DNA of 58,971 nucleotides from Beroe ovata (lineage: Eukaryota > Ctenophora > Nuda > Beroida > Beroidae), in contig CAMPET010000019.1 in assembly GCA_946803715.1 (NCBI GenBank), forward strand, positions 277,098 to 336,068, read 5' to 3'. Position 1 is the first letter of the stretch; every line of letters begins with the position of its first letter. The notes below the pieces were generated by a model. That model was not told the origin of the DNA and searched no databases. It worked only from the letters and a program-made list of their open reading frames with translations. Both the position numbers and the translations under genes were made by a program. Positions 35,188 through 47,000 of the stretch are shown piece after piece.

Positions 35188-38100
35188 ATGTCAATTTTGG
35201 TAGCTCTCAAGGAATTGTCGAATGACCGGCAATCGCAGCGATGTATCTACACTATTCTCGGAACATTCGCCGGTAAGAGTCATCACTTTTTTCTTCATCA
35301 CATCTGTTCCCTAAGTAATCAGTATATAGCGACCAATCACCATGACAAGCAGTTACCAGTTACCATGACAACCAGTCACTGATGAAATTACCACCAGGGA
35401 TTGTTCTAATGTTTTACTGGGTTTACTCAACTGGAAGTCTAGCTCTGAGAGCACTTACCTTCCTCACCCTGTTCGACTTTGCGAATCTACTGACCGCTCT
35501 TCTATTCAGGTCTGTACTAGGTATCAGGGTGCCAATGGGTACCGTGTTCATTGTTCATTGATGAGGAATATCATTGCTATATGTGTTCCCGGTATCAGAA
35601 ATTTGGAAAACGGCAGTCTCCAAGTAGCTCGACACAGAGAGAGCACGTCCAAGTTATCTATGTTTACTCCAATTCTGTCCACGTACATTTCCAAGTAACA
35701 CCCTGACATGCGATCAGGTGGTCGGAAAAGCAACGTCCCTCTCTAACCTTTACCTACGGTTACTCAAGAGTAGAGGTACTGGCAGTCTTTTCAGGTGGGT
35801 TTTCTATCCTACACACACCATGACTCTCTTTGTTCCTCACTTAATTATTGGATGTTTTCCAGATTTCTGAACGAATTGCTCTCTCAAACCCCTCTTCTCC
35901 CCCTCTCACAGCGACCCTCCTAACTCAGTTCATCTCCTTCTTCGTCATCAAGGAAGCTGTCCATCACCTGCTTGAGGGAATAGCAATCAGACCCGAGAAC
36001 ATGCTACCCGCCACGCTATTCGGTCTGGGACTTCACTTCCTGGCGACGTTCCTCGTCAAGATTCCCGCATACGAGCATCTCTCTCACGCGTCGCCTAGCA
36101 ACTGGGTCCAGGACTCCGTTAATGATCTAGGTTAGTGACGCGTGATGTTAATGATCTAGGTTAGTGACGCGTGATGTTAATGATCTAGTTTAGTGGCGCG
36201 TGATGTTAATGAACTAGGTAAGTGACGCGTGATGTTAGTGATGTAGTTTAGTGACGCGTGATGTTAGTGATGTAGTTTAGTGACGCGTGATGTTAGTGAT
36301 TTAAGTTAGTGACATGGTTTTAGCAATTCTGTATTACAGGAAGCTTATTGGACATTGTGGCCATCTGTCGTTAGACTAGAAACTATTGATCGCGCTTAGA
36401 TCATACAGTCCCTGTTTTGAAAATAAGAACAAAAATATGACAATAAGTCCATGTTCAGTGTTGAGTCCGTGTTTATAGTCTGCCCATGTCCGTGTTTATA
36501 GTCTGCCTCGTACTCTAGTAAAGTGAACCAGTCCACGGTTTCACTGTTACCGTTAAGTAGCCCGGTGGCTGTGGTCTAAACTCCCCAGTTCCCGTGGTCG
36601 GGAGCAGCATGTGCTTATCGAAATTCTCCATCTGAGATCTGAAGTCTTGCACTGCTTCAATTCTGGAGATAAAATGTCTCACCACCTCTGCGAGCTTCTC
36701 ATTCACGCTGCTCAGGAATTCCAACTTCCATTCCTCCAGCTCGAGCCGCATTTTCTCAACTTGTGGTTTTACCGATTCCCTCACCGACTTTTCTATTCTG
36801 TCATTGAGATCCCGAGTCAGTCGAATCCTGAATGCGTCCGTCTGTTGAAACTCGATAGTGTACTGTCGGACAGCCTCAGGGAGGTCCACGTTGACTCTCC
36901 TCCGTACCATTTCGAGTGTGTCCTCACTGAAATGCTGACACGTGAACCACGTCTCCCTTATCACAGGGTTGTTAATCAGCATGTGGGGAATGTACTCCAG
37001 ATTGTTGACACACTGAATCATCTTCTGCATGTTGCCATGGCATTGGTCCCGCGTCAGATCCTCGCCCAGTACACTCCTGATCACACCGTGGTACCCATCG
37101 TGGATGTGTCTCAGGTTTTGCCCGTCCTGGAAATCGTATGTGTCGTGGTAACAACCGAAACCCCGACCTAACGGGGCTCCACCATACGAATCTTCGGCCG
37201 CGAGGAGTGTGTTCCCCTCTGTCGAGTTGAAAATTCTCGTGAATAGCAACAGCAACAACAGCATCGCGAAGTATTGTCGATTATTGTTTGTTTGTGTTTG
37301 CGAGGATTGTGTGTGTGTGTGTGTGTGACGATTGTGATTCTCGACTACCATGCTAATGGAGTTGTACTTGATGGGCGTATCCATAGTAATAACGGAGAAA
37401 TGATGATGCATTTACAAATGCGAAGGAAATGGAGCGACTGGTAGTTAACATCAATCTAAAGTCAGTTCAGAACTCAGCCCCACACACTCACTCCCCCCTC
37501 TCTCTCACTCAGTCCCCCCTCTCTCTCTCTCACTCACTCCTCTCTCTCACTCAGTCCCCCCTCTCTCTCTCTCTCTCACTCACTCCCTCCCCAGGAAGTA
37601 GTTTGTTCGGATACGTTCCGCTCCTCGCCGGTGTATTTCTACCGGGAAAGCCGCTCAACCCCCTAGCTCTCGTAACAAGTGAGTTGATTTTGTCACGTGC
37701 CACTCACTCGCCAGGATAAGAAGCGTGACCCTACATCACGCGGTGACCTAACATTACGCGGTTAGTGGTCGCCTCACGCGATAGTAACGCGTTTGTTCCC
37801 ACGCTGCGTCACCCAACCTGCCGCGTGGTACGACTTCTCAGTTCACTGAGTAGAAAAGGGGCGCGCAACGTGTGCACATAACGCGTTACTTGTAACGCGT
37901 GATTTTCCCAGGTTTATCCTCGTTTGGGGTGGCTGCATCCTACTATCTCGTGACCTCGTATAATCTCCCTGGGGCTGATCCTCTGATCGCTATACTCATC
38001 AGTTTTATCACCATAGCTACGCTCCTTCCCATGACAGGTATGGTGGCAATTTTCATTAGTCGTGAGTTCTATTTTGTGGGTTTCGCAAACATACTTGCAC

Positions 38101-38919
38101 AGAATGCACACCGTCACAAGCACTCAAGCGCCCTCTCTCTCTCTGCAGTGTACTCGAGTAAAGTGTTGCTACAGACGACCCCTGCTCACATCATTGCCTC
38201 TCTTGACAAGTGTCTCCGCGAGGCAGCAACTCTTGATGGAGTCCTTGAGTTCAGGTTCCTTGGAGAGATATGCTGTACTTGATCACATGATTTTCTATCT
38301 GTTTTTGGTGACTAGTTGTCTTTGAAATACCGTAGCATCGCCGCACTAACCACGTGTCATTGATTCATAGTCACGTGATGAAATATTTCCAGGAACGAGC
38401 ATTTCTGGACAGTAACGTGGGGTGTGCTAGCTGGGACTCTGGATGTGAGAGTCAGAAGAGATGCCAACGAGCAGACAGTCCTTGCGGAGGTAAAGCTTAC
38501 TTAAATTTTGGTGCTCCTCAACGAGACTCCCTAATTTTGTGGAGTACAATTGACATTTGAGATATCGTCGAATGAATGAATGAATGAATGAATGAATGAA
38601 TGAATGAATGAATGAATGAATGATATGACACTCGTCACTTGTCCAGGTAACACATAGGCTGTCCCAGCACGTAACTCTTCTAAACGTGCAAGTGACAAAG
38701 GAAGAGACCCCCGCTCTCTTCAACTCCCACGTTACTCCCTCCTTGAAGCCCGTGACAACTTCGTTCAAACCTATGACGTCATCAGCTAAACCAGTGTCGT
38801 CACTTTCTTATGGGGCGGGTAACGCTACGTCTTCTTCTTCAGCCTACAATTACAGACCGTCAAATAATAATAGGATGCAGCCAGTGAACCAAGGATATAT
38901 GAATGAAAAAACGCTTTAA
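35188..38919 (+). CDS. SLC30A6: zinc transporter ZnT6 (cation diffusion facilitator)
   Basis: Nine exons: 35188-35272, 35398-35509, 35718-35794, 35912-36130, 37595-37678, 37912-38037, 38149-38254, 38393-38489, 38647-38919. They give 392 residues in consistent phase. Membrane segments include YWVYSTGSLALRALTFLTLF and FANLLTALLF, then FGLGLHFLATFLV, then a luminal SNWVQDS, and IAILISFITIATLLPMTG. The cytosolic domain carries VYSSKVLLQTTPAHIIASLD, LDGVLEFRNEHFWTV and RVRRDANEQTVLAEV, hallmarks of ZnT6. The end is Ser/Pro/Asn-rich. ZnT6 works with ZnT5 to load zinc into early secretory compartments and is thought to be a non-transporting partner. Intron 4 (1.46 kb) houses an antisense gene and a splice-site minisatellite; the last intron holds about twelve TGAA units. 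Confidence 0.93.
36121..36323 (+). repeat. 29-bp minisatellite spanning the exon 4 / intron 4 junction
   Basis: Seven 29-nt units, the first being the last ten coding bases of SLC30A6 exon 4 plus the donor: AATGATCTAG|GTTAGTGACG followed by CGTGATGTT. Unit 2 keeps the donor and unit 4 reads AG|GTAAGT, a better consensus than the one used. Units 3, 5 and 6 have TTTAGT. Read-through meets TAG at once. Confidence 0.85.
36515..37264 (-). CDS. secreted or luminal protein nested in SLC30A6 intron 4, 249 aa
   Basis: An uninterrupted frame on the opposite strand to its host. I choose the ATG at 37264 because it directly precedes a hydrophobic signal sequence (MLLLLLLFTRIFNSTEG). Longer in-frame starts upstream would add a His/Thr-rich leader read from a CA microsatellite. 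The mature protein has four cysteines (GCYHD, DQCHG, IQCVN, FTCQH), all in its first half. The second half is a long, charged, probably coiled helix (LNDRIEKSVRESVKPQVEKM and onward), then a Pro/Gly/Thr-rich tail ending WTGSLY. No transmembrane segment follows the signal. GC-rich codons and 750 bp without a stop argue for a real gene. I do not recognise the family. Confidence 0.7.
   Translation of the reverse strand: MLLLLLLFTRIFNSTEGNTLLAAEDSYGGAPLGRGFGCYHDTYDFQDGQNLRHIHDGYHGVIRSVLGEDLTRDQCHGNMQKMIQCVNNLEYIPHMLINNPVIRETWFTCQHFSEDTLEMVRRRVNVDLPEAVRQYTIEFQQTDAFRIRLTRDLNDRIEKSVRESVKPQVEKMRLELEEWKLEFLSSVNEKLAEVVRHFISRIEAVQDFRSQMENFDKHMLLPTTGTGEFRPQPPGYLTVTVKPWTGSLY
38572..38621 (+). repeat. (TGAA)n microsatellite
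   Basis: Some twelve TGAA units in the last intron of SLC30A6. Confidence 0.9.
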
Positions 38920-39654
38920 CTTTTCTTAATTTTCAATTACATTCAATTCGTTTAAAGTTAAGGCAATTATTGATTAGAACTAGATCTAGATGAAGATATA
39001 ATTTTGACGATTACGGGTTCAGGTGTATAACTAAACAGAAACATTTTGAGTCTGAACGTAACATTAACAAGAAAGATAATCAATAATTTTTTCAAGAATT
39101 ATTAATTAAGTACATAATTTTCAGTGTTTTCCATCCTCATTCTTGCGATGGTAGACGGTGGACGCCACTGGACGGTAGTGACATGGACAACAATTAACAT
39201 AAGCAATGAATATTCATTGAATAAAGCAAGTTTATGACATGCTCGTCGCGCGCAGCATGTAAGCACTCGATCGACTTTGCGCGGCGCGGCCGAATTACGC
39301 CGCGCGCCACATTAGTCTGATGAATCGCGCGCAGCTTCAAGTCACATGCTACGCGTACGAACATAAAATAATTCACCATGCATTTTAGGCGAAAGCACCA
39401 TTTTGTTGCAAGAATCGATATTTGATAGAAATTTTCCATCTTTGAAATATTTGATGGGAAATTTTTAGTCAATTTCAGTCATTTGAATAATTGAGTTGAG
39501 TATGAAAATCAAAAAACAATTTCTTTCATTTTGAATCCAATACTGCTTACTTGTATTTAATTATTCTGACTGACACTATATATCATGTTTTAGATGATGA
39601 TTTAAGGACTTATGTTCTCAATAATAGACTCGCAGATCTCAGTAGATAAGAGAA
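38920..39654. other. spacer between SLC30A6 and AKTIP
   Basis: AT-rich, with a CpG-rich patch at 39240-39360 of GCGCGC repeat character. At 39593 a TTTTAG acceptor-like site is followed by a short open stretch (DDDLRTYVLNNRLADLS) that could be a UTR exon of AKTIP or chance. Nothing firmer. Confidence 0.5.
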
Positions 39655-40314
39655 ATGAACACCATCACCACTAATGTCAGCCAACCAAACAATATCACAG
39701 ATGTGGATCATAGAGAACTACAACCTTTTTTCAGAGATCATGAACTTTTTGCTGAATATAAACTGCTATGCAACAATGTGCCATCTGGTGTGTATGTTGT
39801 TCCATCATTCAAATCTTTGCAAGTATGGCATGGAATGATATTTATCAAAATAGGCATGTTTGCTGATGGTTGCTTCAAGTTCAACTTATATATTCCTGAC
39901 AATTTCCCCTATGCAAGGCCCTCGCTCAGATTTATCACTCCTGTTTATCATCCACAAGTCAAATCAACTGGAGAGTTGAATTTAGCAAAAGCTTTCCCAA
40001 CATGGACACCTAGAAAAGACAGAATATGGCACATCCTTAGGTATACAAAGAGATGCTTCTTCTCAATTAACACATTTGATGCAACGAATCCAGATGCTGC
40101 AGAATCAGTGCACAAGAGTATTGATTTCTTTCGTAGCCAGGCCAAACTTTGTGTCGAAAGATCAATAAAACTGTTTGAAAGAAGTGAAGAGGATGATATC
40201 ACTCCTGGTGATGATGGAAATGTTTTCAATGTCAGACTCTTGTCTTCAACTGAACTGCAGAAAATGAAAACCACAGTTTTAGCAGGTGCCAAAGCACCCT
40301 TTTCCATACCATGA
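39655..40314 (+). CDS. AKTIP: AKTIP / FTS, inactive E2-like protein
   Basis: A single exon of 219 residues. The UBC fold is clear: FRDHELFAEYKLLCNNVPSG (27-46), VYVVPSFKSLQVWHGMIFI (47-65), FKFNLYIPDNFPYARPSLRF (75-94), then PVYHPQVKSTGELNLAKAF (96-114). At the position of the E2 catalytic cysteine the family has none, and none is present here (GELNLAKAF), so this is a ubiquitin-E2 variant. The helix RIWHILRYTKRCFFSIN and NPDAAESVHKSIDFFRSQAK also match AKTIP. AKTIP binds Hook proteins and FHIP (FHF complex) to link endosomes to dynein. The gene is AT-rich and intronless beside intron-rich neighbours. A polyadenylation signal AATAAA lies near 40513. Confidence 0.88.
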   Translation: MNTITTNVSQPNNITDVDHRELQPFFRDHELFAEYKLLCNNVPSGVYVVPSFKSLQVWHGMIFIKIGMFADGCFKFNLYIPDNFPYARPSLRFITPVYHPQVKSTGELNLAKAFPTWTPRKDRIWHILRYTKRCFFSINTFDATNPDAAESVHKSIDFFRSQAKLCVERSIKLFERSEEDDITPGDDGNVFNVRLLSSTELQKMKTTVLAGAKAPFSIP

Positions 40315-40653
40315 GTATTTTAATTCAAACATTGTTTATTGTTATTTTAAACTTGTTTATAAAGAGAAAGGGGGACTGTTGTTCCCATTAAATATATAAA
40401 CTGATCTTGATATTTGTTCTGACCAATACTTATTCACTACGATAATTTGAAATGGTATTCTTTTACATATAGTTGGATACATCAATGTTGCTGTATTATG
40501 TTCCATATTAAGAATAAAATGCTTTATTTCAAAAGAAATATATCTAAAGTTTGCTGTCAGTCATAAGGTTTCTGTTTGAAGCATCTTTGTATTCTTGAAA
40601 AATGCCATTCTGGTACAATACCATCCTCCTTTTAACTGATGTCCTTATATCAG

Positions 40654-43600
40654 GGACAAGTTGCATGAATGGTATAGTGTATCCATGCCCAACAATGAGT
40701 TGAGTGGTGATTCAAAATCAAAGAGGCCTGACATCCATCCCGACAGTGAATATGATAACTGGACTGTGCGTAGCTATGTGAGTACCTGTGTGATTACATG
40801 ATTCAAATATTTGCCAATGGTAAGGTCTTGGCTGTATTAACTGAATTTCACATTTGAACAGGATGTTACAACAAAATATGAAGATATACCAGAATGGATG
40901 AAGATGTTTGCAGAGTCTTCCACGGAGACTCAAGACTTTTTCAAGGTTGGCTATCACAAACAGATTATCACAGACATTCGCTATGTTTGCTGATTTGAAT
41001 AAGCACACCATAAAAACCTGTACCTATTCAATGGCGATTATATTATAACATAAATGGGGGGATAAATTCAAGTCTGCCTTTCTCAGTTTGAAAGGTTCGA
41101 ATATAAGGATCTCAATGAATGGCAGAAGATGTTGCTGAAGCTGTACAGAAAAGATCTGCACAATATCATAAGATATTATGAGGTTAGTGTGGAATACAGT
41201 GGAATGTTCCTAGATTACTTTGCAGTAGAATTCAGTATAATTTACTCGACTTCATCTTTAGGATTACAGGGCAAGTTTAGTTCGGGAGATTATGGATAGG
41301 GAGAGGAAGGAGGAGGAGAAAAGCTCTGATGCCGTTGGTAGACATGACGTGTGCCCAACAGAGGTGAAAAATTTCAGTCCAAAATTCGTCCAAAAAAAAG
41401 AAAATGAGAGTGACCATATTACTCCAATTTGCAGTATTCTCCTTTTCTACAGATGGATGGGACAGCACACCTGCAAACAAAACGGCGACACAAGTCCATT
41501 CTCCTTCACCGGCGCTCGTTCGAGCAGTCTGCCGGTAGCAGTAGCACAGGGTCTACTGGGAGCAGCGCAGCGTCTCCTAGCAACAGTCTCCAAGCAACAC
41601 ACAGCAACAGTCTCCAGGCAACACACAGCAACGCTCTCCTGCCTTCGCCCGAGCCTATCAAGTTCAAGAGATTCGGTCATAGGTCCTCCAGAAATAGCAG
41701 CGGACACAGTCTAAAGGTTCAGACACTGTGATTATCCTGTGATTACTTCCGATATTTAGCTACAGTATTTATAATGGTCATTTTGAAGTGTGTTGTGATT
41801 CGTAACATTGCGCAACATGGCTGTATCTGAACAGGAGTTATCGACGGAAGATCTGAAAGCAGCTGTAACAAACTCTGACAACGGACACCCGACGTCTGAT
41901 CGTGCTATTGTCACTGGAAATGACGGGTTTGAGTCTCCTAAACTTGAACGGTAACTGTTCTGTGACAGATTGCTGTTGCGTTAGCTTTATGCATGAATTA
42001 ACTTTCCATGCGGAATGAAATCGTGTCAAACTATGACGAATCCCATACTTGTTCCTAACTGAACTCGCCTCTTCCAGTGTAATTCGGAACAAGAAGAAAA
42101 CCCGTGGTAAGATTGAGACCGATCTCTTTGCCAACTTGGACACTGTCCAACTTTCCCAAGACTTTCCCTCTCCCCAACACAACAGGTGATTGAGAAAAAA
42201 CGTTAGGAATTTTAATGCTCAGAAACCGAATCCAAACCAATTTTAAAATTTTAAGCCCCATTTCCCGCTCAACATAGTATATTCGATCCACATGGCTGTG
42301 AAACGAGTATACTCGAACTAATGACCTCATGTTCACAGAACATGTGGCATGCTCTGTATGTGTGTGTGCCGATATAGGCGGTGTTGTCTCTCTGTGTGTA
42401 TAAGGAATCTTCGTCTTGTAAAGAGTAGATGGATATGATATTGGGGATGGATGTGATATTGGAGGAGCACAATTATCGGAAGGAGTTGTATTGGTGGGGA
42501 GTAGTTATCATTGCGCATTGATAAGATAGTGAGAGCATTGAGCATGGCGCATTGATGACTAATGACCTGTTACCACCCCCCCCTCTCCCCTCATCCAGTC
42601 TTTAATGTGTAGGTAGTGATTAGCATGGTACACAGCTGTGTAGTTAAGTTGTAATGTAGTAATGATGGGCCCCACAGTGCGTGGTTGTGTGTGTGTGTGT
42701 GTGTGTGTNTTATAATGGTCATTTTGAAGTGTGTTGTGATTCACAACATTGCGCAACATGGCTGTATCTGAACAGGAGTTATCGACGGAAGATCTGAAAG
42801 CAGCTGTTACAAACTCTGACAACGGACACCCGACGTCTGATCGTGCTATTGTCACTGGAAATGATGGGTTTGAGTCTCCCAAACTTGAACGGTAATTTTT
42901 CTGTGACAGATTGCTGTTGCGTTAGCTTTATGCATGAATTAACTTTCCCTGCGGAAATCGTGTCAAACTATGACGAATCGCATACTTGTTCCTAACTGTA
43001 CTCTCCTCTTCCAGTGTAATTCGGAACAAGAAGAAAACCCGTGGTAAGATTGAGACCGATCTCTTCGCCAACTTGGACACTGTCCAACTCTCCCAGGATT
43101 TTCCCTCTCCCCAACACAACAGGTGATTGAAAAAAAAAACGTTAGTTAGGAATTTTAATGCACAGAGACCGAAACCAAACCAATTTTAAAATTTCAAGAC
43201 CCATTTCCCGCTCAACATAGTATATTCGATCCACATGGCTGTGAAAACGAGTATACTCGAACTAATGACCTCATGTTCACAGAGCATGTGGCATGCTGTG
43301 TGTGTGTGTGTGCCGATATAGGCGGTGTTGTCTCTCTGTGTGTATAAGGAATCCTCGTCTTGTAAAGAGTAGATGATATTGGGGATGGATGTGATATTGG
43401 AGGAGCACAATTATGGGAAGGAGTTGATGTATTGGTGGGGAGTAGTTATCATTGCGCATTGATAAGATAGTGAGGGCATTGAGCATGGTGCATTGATGAC
43501 TAAGGACCTGTTACCACCCCCCTCTCCCCTCATCCAGTCATTAATGTTTAGGTAGTGATTAGCATGGTACACAGCTGTGTAGTAAAGTAGTAAAGTAGTA

Positions 43601-44015
43601 AAGTTGTAATGATGGGTCCCACAGTGAGTGGCTGTGTGTGTGAGTAAAAAGTCACAGCCACACACACATTTTACTGTGACGGTAGAAATGCCCACGTTGG
43701 GATCCTCGCTCTCCTACCACATTCCATTGTCAACTGGTGGAGCTTCGTGTATGAGAATGTATCCCTGTCAACATTAGAATTCCATTAACACTTCCTGGAA
43801 CAGTAGTTTCATATTATCCGAGTCATCCCTTGACTATGTTAGCACTACAACTTGTGTTTTTACATGATATACACATCGTGTTTCTCAGTTCTTGTAAATA
43901 TCAAACACTCCGACCATCCTCTCTTGACTCTTACTAGAATGTGACTGTTTATATACGCGATTCCTTCACACACAGACACACAAACACAGACATACACACT
44001 CACACACACACACAG

Positions 44016-44046
<31 letters not shown>

Positions 44047-47000
44047 TACACAAAATGAACATGCTGCTGATCATTATGATCATTATCCGTGATCTCGTTA
44101 TCATGAAGCGGCTTATGACAGCCACCACAAATGCGCACGTTAAGCAGCTGGAGACAAACATGTCTCGGGCAGACACCTGCCACATTTCTCCTCTGCCACA
44201 TTTCTCCTCATCATAGATCGAGAACCATTGGTTATCTTCGCGAGATCTCATCCTTACTCTCATACTGATTATAGCTATATTGACCCTAATCCTGTGGGCT
44301 GTGAGAGCAGTGGGGTGTCAACTCTCACCAACATGCCCTATTCATGGCTCATGCATCCCTGCGGCTATGTCGTGATAATTGAGTTTAATTGAGTAATAAT
44401 TGAGTGATAATTGAGTAATATTGTAACAAGTCCCTGTTCTCGAATCGGGCGAGTACTGCCCTCTCTCTCTAGGGATTACTATGTGACATTCCTCCCTCTC
44501 TGTTAATTGTCTACATAGTCCTGGAGACTATAATTATGCTATAAACATTAAACATGTTATCGGTATTTAAGAATAATAATATAACCTGTGACTCTGTGAT
44601 TTTAGTTGTTTCCCGATCGTAACCTAATAACCTGTAAAGACAGAATATTTCCGTTAAGTGTAAGATAAGAATTTCGTGGGGTTAGGTTACAATGGACGTG
44701 TAATTTGTCTGAAAATAGAAAATGTTCGGTCTCTGCATGCATACAGGAGTGATAATTCACTGAGTACTGACTACTGCAGGCTAGGTGTGAATAAGTAACA
44801 AACAGATGACTAACAAATCCGATATCTAATGACATCTCCCCCNNNNNNNNNNNNNNNNNNNNNNNNNNNNNNNNNNNNNNNNNNNNNNNNNNNNNNNNNN
44901 NNNNNNNNNNNNNNNNNNNNNNNNNNNNNNNNNNNNNNNNNNNNNNNNNNNNNNNNNNNNNNNNNNNNNNNNNNNNNNNNNNNNNNNNNNNNNNNNNNNN
45001 NNNNNNNNNNNNNNNNNNNNNNNNNNNNNNNNNNNNNNNNNNNNNNNNNNNNNNNNNNNNNNNNNNNNNNNNNNNNNNNNNNNNNNNNNNNNNNNNNNNN
45101 NNNNNNNNNNNNNNNNNNNNNNNNNNNNNNNNNNNNNNNNNNNNNNNNNNNNNNNNNNNNNNNNNNNNNNNNNNNNNNNNNNNGTGTGTGTGTGTGTGTG
45201 TGTATGCGCTTTGCACAATCAAAACAATCATCCTAGTCGACATTCATTAGTAGTTACAGGTATGTCACCAATTTGGTGTCAACTACCTATAATTTGGCTA
45301 ATCATCACCAAATTACACTCATTACTCGGGACGACAGTGTTTTTGTGTCTCGAGTGTTCATTACCCATCGGCCATCAAACTGACAACTACATTGTTATAC
45401 AGATGCAATGATGAACAAGTGATGATGGTTAGTATGAGCACTATAACTATGTGATTATAACGGTTAATTGTTCTATTTGTCTATTTTCTTATCAATGGTG
45501 CCAGCAGTGATAAAATTTTAACCCAAAAACGAATCTGAGGACTGGCCCCTTGATTTATCAACCGTAATTCAATCTATCTATGACATTTGAGAGGGAAATT
45601 GATTATCAATATTCTTGCAGAAGGGTTTTCCGTGCTTCCTATCACAAAAGTAATACTTTTTCTGGGTCTTGTGATTTCTGGCCCAGACAAAGTCAAAACA
45701 TGCATTCTGTTCAGCAAATGTCCTGAGCCTCGCGCATTACACGGAACAAGTTATTTCAATGTTAGCGATTAACTTCACAACATTCGTCTTATTATACCCC
45801 AGAGAAGAAGATGTTTTGGAAAATATTGGCGGAAAAGTGAACATAATATTATGCGAAATATGTTTTCCTAAATGAGGCACTGTAACTGACTTTCCCCGGG
45901 AATTTTCTCATGGCTCCGTGGACTCTTCTTGCAAAAACAGAGAAGTATCGTGTGTTCGAATGTGTCAATGTGCCACTGTTCTCAAGAAATTGAAAACATT
46001 TGAAAATTCGCCAATGTTTGTATAAGGTCACTTATTTCATGACCATATTTCATGACATTTTAGACCACTAAATGGACTGGTTACAGTGGTTGTGGCAGGT
46101 TAAACCAAGCAGTGCTCACCCTTACTGTGTATAATTGAGTGATTATATCATAATCATGCAATTACCTACTATAAACTGTGTGTGAGTGTGTGTAATTGCT
46201 ATGACGTGTACACTGCGCGTGTACCTCCCACACAGTGTATCTATGTATAATACAAACCACTATCTTGCGTGTATAGTGTATAGTGTATGATGTATATGTG
46301 TGATACACATTACACAATACACATCGCGCATTATGCACTGTACCAACATAATGTTTCTGTAATACTCGCATTGTAACTGCACAGACTTCACTGCAACCAT
46401 TATAATAAACGTGTGTTGCTTGACTTTAGTAAAGACAGAGCCTGACAAGCAGCGTGCTATGTGTCCCACGACATGACGTATTAATGACATGTGTCACAGC
46501 ACGAGTGAATGACACGTGTACATGTTGGATAAGTTGCCAAAATGTCTGTGACGACAATAGGACATTTTTTCATTCTTGGTTGAAATAGAAATTCCAACAC
46601 CAAGTTACGAATGTTTCAATTAGATCATACTGCATAACATATGTGCAAGTAGAAATATGATATGAAAAACATGCATTGCCCTTGATTCAATCGTGTATGA
46701 GATTTCTATTGCATTACGCAATGATTTCCAAACAAGAACACTCACACACACACCTACACACACCTACACACACACACATACTCACACATACTCACACACA
46801 CACACACACAGACACACACACATACTCACGCACATACACACAAACAACGCATGTTTTTCACTCAGGAGTGTTCCGTGATAGTGCAAGCTCTACCAACACA
46901 CTGGATAGTAGAGAAAGCATCTTCTCCCGCGAATCTAGTAAGAGGGGATCAGGAAGAGCAATAACTTCTCCCAAACTCAAGGGAAGGAGTGAGCCTCGAG

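Noticed and set aside
43941-44263. His/Thr and Cys/Val ORFs
   Set aside because: Generated by the CA microsatellite.
44602-45243. ORFs spanning the n run
   Set aside because: Sequence unknown; calls across a gap are void.
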